Assembly (NCBI GenBank): GCA_021797265.1
Contig: JAJZZZ010000054.1
Location: 1 to 9,186 of the forward strand
DNA length: 9,186 nt
Source of the DNA: Thermoplasmata archaeon
Lineage (GTDB): Archaea; Thermoplasmatota; Thermoplasmata; Thermoplasmatales; Thermoplasmataceae
Direction of reading: 5' to 3'
The first letter of the stretch is position 1. Every line of letters starts with the position of its first letter. The notes beneath the pieces were generated by a model, which saw only the letters and a program-made list of their open reading frames with translations, was not told the DNA's origin and ran no database searches. This document shows, one piece after another, positions 5,852-9,186 of this stretch. The position numbers and the translations under genes are program-made.

Positions 5852-8002
5852 ATGGAATTAGATCCAAATTTCGAGGATTATGTACTTTACGTGGAAGATC
5901 TGTCAGTTGAATACACAATATCGGGAAAAAGAGTCTATGCCCTTTCCAATATCACGTTCGGAGTCAGGGAGAATGAATCTATCGGAATAGTAGGTGAAAG
6001 CGGTTGCGGGAAATCAACACTTGCAATGGCCATATCCCACATTTTGCCGCAAAATAGCGTTGTTACATCAGGCAGGGTAATATTCAAGGGGCAGACCATT
6101 GTGGACAAAGACCGCGGGGCTTCTTATTCACTCAGGTACAACAGCAAGGAGAAGAAGATAGAGGAAGAACTCAAGGTTGTGAGATGGAAAGGCATATCCA
6201 TAGTATTCCAGGGTGCATTAGATTCTCTGAATCCGCTTTTCACTGTTGGCCAGCAGATTTCTGACATCTTTATTTACAAGGAGTCAAAAACTAAGGTTGA
6301 GGCAAAGGAGAAAACCCTGGAATTATTGAATGCGGTTGGCCTTGATAACTGGGTTCTGGAGGCCTTCCCCCACCAGTTGAGCGGAGGAATGAAACAAAGA
6401 GTCATCATCGCCATGGCAATCGCACTTAGGCCATCACTTGTCATTGCAGACGAACCCACCACTTCACTGGATGTAATCACTCAATACCGCATCATTGAGG
6501 AACTGAAGAAGCTCAAGGATTCCTACAGGCTTTCTATACTCAGTATTTCCCACGATGTTTCCATGGTCTCGCACCTTTCTGACAAACTTATGGTAATGTA
6601 CGCAGGGCGCGTAATTGAAAAGATTCCAAGCAACACTTTCGACATAGCCCAGCACCCTTACACATACATGCTCATTGAATCTATTCCCAAACTGAGCGAA
6701 GACGTATCTGAGGTTCTTCCAATCAGGGGGGCTCCACCCATTCTCACCAAAAAGATAGATGGATGCCCGTTCTATGAAAGATGCGATTTCCACGACGATA
6801 TCTGCCTTGACGAAACTTCTATTGAAATGAGGTCAATATCCGGGACTCACCAGGTAGCCTGCACTGTCCTTCCATTCAGGACAGGCAAGCCAGTAAAGCA
6901 AGTCTCTTCAGATCCAATTTCTGAAGAACTGATGATAGTCAGGAACAAGCCTCTGGTTGTGACAAAGGAAATCACAAAGATTTTCCAGAAGAAGACCGGA
7001 ATCAGGGAAGTTGGCAGGAAAAAGGAGGAAGTAGTAGTTGCTGTGGACAGAGTCAATTTAATCGTCAATCAGGGCGAATCCGTTGCCCTGGTTGGAGAAA
7101 CCGGAAGCGGGAAGACAACTCTCAGCCGAATGCTCGGCCTTATTGAGTCTCCCACTGGTGGTTTACTGGAAATCGCAGGCAGGGAAGTTGATTTCGGCAA
7201 CAAGAAACAGATCTCTGAGCTCAGGAAGATGGTACAGACCATTTTTCAGGACCCGTTCCAGAGCATCAATCCGCGGTTCTCAGTGAGAAACATCCTGCTT
7301 GAGCCACTGGCGGTCAACAAGCTGTCAAAGGACAGGAATGAAACTGAGAGCAAGATCAAAAGGGCAATGGAGGAAGCTGAACTTACCCCCATTGAGGATT
7401 ATATTTCCAAATTTCCCCATCAGCTTAGCGGTGGCCAGAGGCAGAGGGTGTCAATAGCAAGGAGCCTGGTTCTCAATCCAAAGATCCTGGTTGCAGATGA
7501 GCCCATTTCAATGCTTGACGTGTCTCTGAGGGCAGGAGTATTGAACCTGCTGAAGAACCTTAGAAAGCATAATGGCGTTACTCTGTTCTACATTACGCAC
7601 GATATTGCTTCTGCAAAGTATATCAGTGACAGGATTTACGTTCTTTACAAGGGGGAAATAGTAGAGTCTGGCTCAACTTCTGAGATTATCCGGTACGGGT
7701 CTCATCCATACACCATTGCACTTGTCATCTCAAGCATAGGCATTGAAGGCAGGCTTTCAGATACACTGGGCGAGAAGATTTTTGAACAGACAGAAGACGT
7801 AAACCTTCCAAAGTGCAAATTCGCCCCTAGATGCCCTTTTGCACAGAAGGTCTGTTTCGAGGAGAGCCCGCCATACGTTGATGTGTCAGTGGGGCACTCG
7901 GTAAAGTGTCACTTTGGAGCAAAGATATATGGACAAATTGGTGAAAACGGCATCCAGAAATCCCTTAATCTTTCCACTCTGAGGAATGAAGTGCACCGCT
8001 GA
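5852..8002 (+). CDS. Fused double ATPase of the peptide ABC importer (DppD-DppF fusion)
   Basis: A 716-residue cytoplasmic protein carrying both ATP-hydrolysing domains that usually come from two genes. Domain 1 has Walker A GESGCGKST (48-56), Q-loop Q120, signature LSGGMKQR (176-183), Walker B with D200/E201 and H-loop H234. Domain 2 has Walker A GETGSGKTT (415-423), Q-loop Q466, signature LSGGQRQR (525-532), Walker B D549/E550 and H583. Both ATP sites look competent. Each half ends in an oligopeptide-transporter C-terminal region with four cysteines (305, 311, 318, 337 and 655, 661, 668, 686), a pattern linked to an iron-sulphur cluster in mycobacterial OppD as I recall. Between Walker A and the Q-loop, domain 1 has about 20 more residues than domain 2. 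The architecture resembles GsiA and YejF but is longer than GsiA. It is the last gene of the operon. Confidence 0.95.
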   Translation: MELDPNFEDYVLYVEDLSVEYTISGKRVYALSNITFGVRENESIGIVGESGCGKSTLAMAISHILPQNSVVTSGRVIFKGQTIVDKDRGASYSLRYNSKEKKIEEELKVVRWKGISIVFQGALDSLNPLFTVGQQISDIFIYKESKTKVEAKEKTLELLNAVGLDNWVLEAFPHQLSGGMKQRVIIAMAIALRPSLVIADEPTTSLDVITQYRIIEELKKLKDSYRLSILSISHDVSMVSHLSDKLMVMYAGRVIEKIPSNTFDIAQHPYTYMLIESIPKLSEDVSEVLPIRGAPPILTKKIDGCPFYERCDFHDDICLDETSIEMRSISGTHQVACTVLPFRTGKPVKQVSSDPISEELMIVRNKPLVVTKEITKIFQKKTGIREVGRKKEEVVVAVDRVNLIVNQGESVALVGETGSGKTTLSRMLGLIESPTGGLLEIAGREVDFGNKKQISELRKMVQTIFQDPFQSINPRFSVRNILLEPLAVNKLSKDRNETESKIKRAMEEAELTPIEDYISKFPHQLSGGQRQRVSIARSLVLNPKILVADEPISMLDVSLRAGVLNLLKNLRKHNGVTLFYITHDIASAKYISDRIYVLYKGEIVESGSTSEIIRYGSHPYTIALVISSIGIEGRLSDTLGEKIFEQTEDVNLPKCKFAPRCPFAQKVCFEESPPYVDVSVGHSVKCHFGAKIYGQIGENGIQKSLNLSTLRNEVHR

Positions 8003-8004
8003 CC

Positions 8005-8018
8005 TTTTCTATTTTATT
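8005..8018 (+). terminator. T-rich tract at the end of the importer operon
   Basis: TTTTCTATTTTATT begins 3 bases after the ATPase stop and runs into the 3' end of the convergent minus-strand gene. It is the only plausible terminator for the operon here, and it implies a short antisense overlap between the two transcripts. Confidence 0.4.
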
Positions 8019-8325
8019 CACCAAAATCACCATCCACTTCTTCCAATTTGGAAATATCAAGAACATCAGCAATGTCCTGTACCGAGATTTTGAGGCAAGG
8101 ATAAGTTGAGGTTGTAAGCTTCATAATGTCTCCATCAAACTCTTCCAATGTTGCCTCAAATGCGCCCCTGACTTCAACTGAATAACCGTCTGGAGAAGAA
8201 CAATTATAGCCTACAGCCCTGCTTGAGCCACCATGGGTTATGATAATTGCCACTTTGCTGCCTTTCCTGATCTTAGAGATTTTGCTCACTAACTTGTATT
8301 CGTCCATTGGTGCTTGGACATTCAT
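8014..8325 (-). CDS. Small uncharacterised protein, paralogue of the 8677-9027 product
   Basis: A 103-residue protein that I cannot assign to a family. It has no membrane segment or signal peptide and is acidic at the C-terminus. Recognisable blocks are RKG (20-22), ITHG (29-32), AVGYNC (37-42), LEEFDG (60-65) and LKISVQDI (78-85). The same blocks recur in the same order in the second minus-strand protein, which strongly supports a real gene. Alternating hydrophobic residues suggest a small beta-rich fold with a terminal helix. The ATG at 8325 is chosen as the longest form; a second ATG (8307) would remove six residues before the conserved part. A TATA-like stretch at 8361-8370 lies about 40 bases upstream. 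Its 3' end is only 11 bases from the ATPase stop, facing it. Confidence 0.8.
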   Translation of the reverse strand: MNVQAPMDEYKLVSKISKIRKGSKVAIIITHGGSSRAVGYNCSSPDGYSVEVRGAFEATLEEFDGDIMKLTTSTYPCLKISVQDIADVLDISKLEEVDGDFGE

Positions 8326-8360
8326 GGGTATTTAACAATTTTTTGTTTTTTGGACATCGT

Positions 8361-8370
8361 TAAATATTAG
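8361..8370 (-). promoter_or_regulatory. TATA-like element of the 8014-8325 gene
   Basis: Read on the minus strand this is CTAATATTTA, centred about 40 bases upstream of the ATG at 8325. It would give a leader of roughly 15 bases with no Shine-Dalgarno site. The spacing is less clean than for other promoters in the window. Confidence 0.3.
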
Positions 8371-8526
8371 ATGATGTGCGACGGCCATCGGTTTCAACGC
8401 TTCATGATTCCATCTGTCTCCTTCCACTCAGTTACCGTACCTATAAGTTGTGCACAAATGGCTATAGAAATCATAACTTTCATATGACATAGCATTCTGG
8501 CACATTATTGAGAGCAATCAAGTTCG

Positions 8527-8652
8527 TCATCCAATCTCATGCGCCTTCCCGAGATCCATTTGAAGCTGTGAACCAGTTAAAAGATGGGTGGCAGATGGCG
8601 GGAAGTCATATCCCATCAACGGGACCTTGACAGAGTCGTTATTTGATCCCAT
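8527..8652 (-). CDS. Candidate small protein (41 aa), leaderless, uncertain
   Basis: This open frame begins with ATG at 8652 and encodes 41 residues starting MGSNNDSVKV and ending GKAHEIG. A palindromic AT box (8669-8680) is centred about 23 bases upstream, the spacing seen at the other leaderless starts here. There is no recognisable domain. The composition is soluble, with no membrane segment. The opposite strand also has an open frame (8508-8630) over the same bases, so coding on either strand is unproven. It could equally be a gene remnant. Confidence 0.25.
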   Translation of the reverse strand: MGSNNDSVKVPLMGYDFPPSATHLLTGSQLQMDLGKAHEIG

Positions 8653-8668
8653 TAGACAATATACTAAA

Positions 8669-8680
8669 TTAAATATTTAA
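8669..8680 (-). promoter_or_regulatory. Perfect 12-base palindrome TTAAATATTTAA, possible TATA box
   Basis: The palindrome overlaps the stop codon of the 8677-9027 gene and sits about 23 bases upstream of the ATG of the 41-residue candidate. It could serve as a TATA box for that candidate. AT-rich palindromes of this size also arise by chance. Confidence 0.35.
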
Positions 8681-9027
8681 AGAGGATTTTCTGAGGCAGA
8701 GGGAAGTTCCATGATGCTCTTTACATCAGCAACTGAGAATTTCAGATTATAGTACTGGTCTGTCCTCATTCTGACAGTTTCACCGTCAAAGTCTTCCAGA
8801 TTTCCCTGAAAAGGTTCATTCAGTTCTACAAATGATTCACCACTGAAAGTGCAGTTTATTCCTATGGCTGTTATTTCGTCACCATGGGTGATGCTGAGCG
8901 GGACTACATGAAGCCTTACCCCTTTCTGCAACCCCTCCATGTGCCTTGCAGCTGGAGATTTTTGCAATCCGCCACTAACAACTTTGCCTGAAATGGGCCA
9001 ATATGTGTAGTTGTTGAAAAGTTTCAC
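8677..9027 (-). CDS. Small uncharacterised protein, paralogue of the 8014-8325 product
   Basis: A 116-residue protein in the GTG-start form. Its core repeats the order of blocks in the other minus-strand protein: QKG (34-36), ITHG (46-49), AIGINC (54-59), NLEDFDG (76-82) and LKFSVADV (95-102). By hand I count about 19 identities in a 56-residue gap-free stretch after ITHG. It has no signal peptide or membrane segment, and I do not know its function. The start is open to doubt. The GTG at 9027 has GGAGG (9031-9035) just 3 bases upstream and a TATA-like TTTATTAA about 29 bases upstream. The ATG at 8940 would give an 87-residue protein that still keeps the whole conserved core. The first 29 residues have no counterpart in the paralogue. 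Confidence 0.75.
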   Translation of the reverse strand: MKLFNNYTYWPISGKVVSGGLQKSPAARHMEGLQKGVRLHVVPLSITHGDEITAIGINCTFSGESFVELNEPFQGNLEDFDGETVRMRTDQYYNLKFSVADVKSIMELPSASENPL

Positions 9028-9052
9028 CCTCCTCCAATCAGGAAAACCAGAA

Positions 9053-9060
9053 TTAATAAA
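9053..9060 (-). promoter_or_regulatory. TATA-like box of the 8677-9027 gene
   Basis: TTTATTAA on the minus strand is centred about 29 bases upstream of the GTG at 9027. A second AT box (TTATATAT, 9123-9130) lies further out and could drive transcription with a longer leader, or fire in the other direction. Confidence 0.35.
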
Positions 9061-9186
9061 ACCAGTAAGTTTACATTGTATGACAAAGTAGTCACTTTCC
9101 TCTTTTGTCTTTTAGAGGCACGTTATATATTTGCCCAATTACAGACAATGGGAGTAGATTTATGTATCTTTGATTCATAAAGATTA

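Larger units (their letters stand above)
8326..8676. other. 351-base stretch between the two paralogues without a secure gene
   Basis: No RNA gene, insertion sequence or long open frame is visible. The first ~50 bases are AT-rich and hold the likely promoter of the 8014-8325 gene. The middle, about 8370-8650, is less AT-rich and has short open frames on both strands: 8371-8487 and 8508-8630 on plus, 8527-8652 on minus. The minus-strand frame of 8527-8652 continues, past three stops, into two further open segments, so a decayed gene is possible, but I recognise no homologue. Confidence 0.4.

Noticed and set aside
5514..5918. A long minus-strand open frame (134 codons) across the end of the second permease and start of the ATPase gene.
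   Set aside because: It is antisense to clearly conserved coding sequence, has no promoter or ribosome-binding site, and its translation shows no family pattern. The same holds for the other antisense frames inside the importer operon and transferase.
8371..8630. Plus-strand short frames 8371-8487 (38 aa) and 8508-8630 (40 aa, TTG start).
   Set aside because: Neither has a properly spaced TATA box or ribosome-binding site, they are in different frames, and both overlap open frames on the other strand. I could not support either as a gene.
9079..9087. A reverse-complement copy of TTTGTCATA, shared with the near-palindrome at 2275-2290.
   Set aside because: Only nine bases match, it lacks the second arm, and short AT-rich matches are expected in intergenic DNA. 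It is too weak to call a shared regulator site.
9148..9180. A ten-codon plus-strand frame beginning ATG about 22 bases after TTATATAT at the right edge.
   Set aside because: The promoter spacing is good, but the frame stops after ten codons and shows no recognisable sequence. It could be chance, and the window ends 6 bases later.
1..9186. tRNA or rRNA genes, CRISPR repeats, insertion sequences, attachment sites.
   Set aside because: Reading by eye I found no cloverleaf with T-loop sequence, no regularly spaced repeats, no transposase motif and no terminal inverted repeats. Structured RNAs without known motifs could be missed by eye.

Overview
The window looks like chromosomal DNA of a thermoacidophilic archaeon of the Thermoplasmatales type (Thermoplasma/Ferroplasma/Cuniculiplasma relatives). 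Signs of this are TATA boxes about 25 bases upstream of start codons with no leader, Shine-Dalgarno sites of the AGGTGAT type inside the operon, heavy use of AGG/AGA arginine codons, a bacterio-opsin-activator-type HTH regulator, and a solute-binding protein with an N-terminal membrane anchor and many N-glycosylation sequons. The genus cannot be fixed from the sequence alone.

Layout: (i) 2-1339, the 3' part of a gamma-glutamyltransferase gene cut by the left edge; (ii) 1486-2178, a DNA-binding regulator with a C-terminal HTH_10 domain, probably translated from a leaderless TTG; (iii) 2327-8002, a tight four-gene plus-strand operon for an oligopeptide/dipeptide-type ABC importer: binding protein, two permeases and one 716-residue protein that fuses both ATPase domains; (iv) 8014-9027, two minus-strand genes for small related proteins of unknown function, separated by about 350 bases with no secure gene; (v) 9028-9186, a promoter-like right edge.

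How the genes may work together: the importer would capture peptides outside the wall-less cell and drive them inward with two canonical ATP sites. The transferase beside it cleaves gamma-glutamyl bonds, and the regulator between them is well placed to control one or both. A fused double ATPase next to an Ntn-hydrolase recalls the bacterial glutathione importer GsiABCD, so glutathione or gamma-glutamyl peptides are a reasonable but untested substrate guess. An inverted repeat at the regulator's predicted transcription start and a near-palindrome just upstream of the importer's TATA box are candidate operators.

The least explained part is the minus-strand paralogue pair. Both share ITHG, NC and FDG motifs and look like small beta-rich domains that I cannot assign to a named family.
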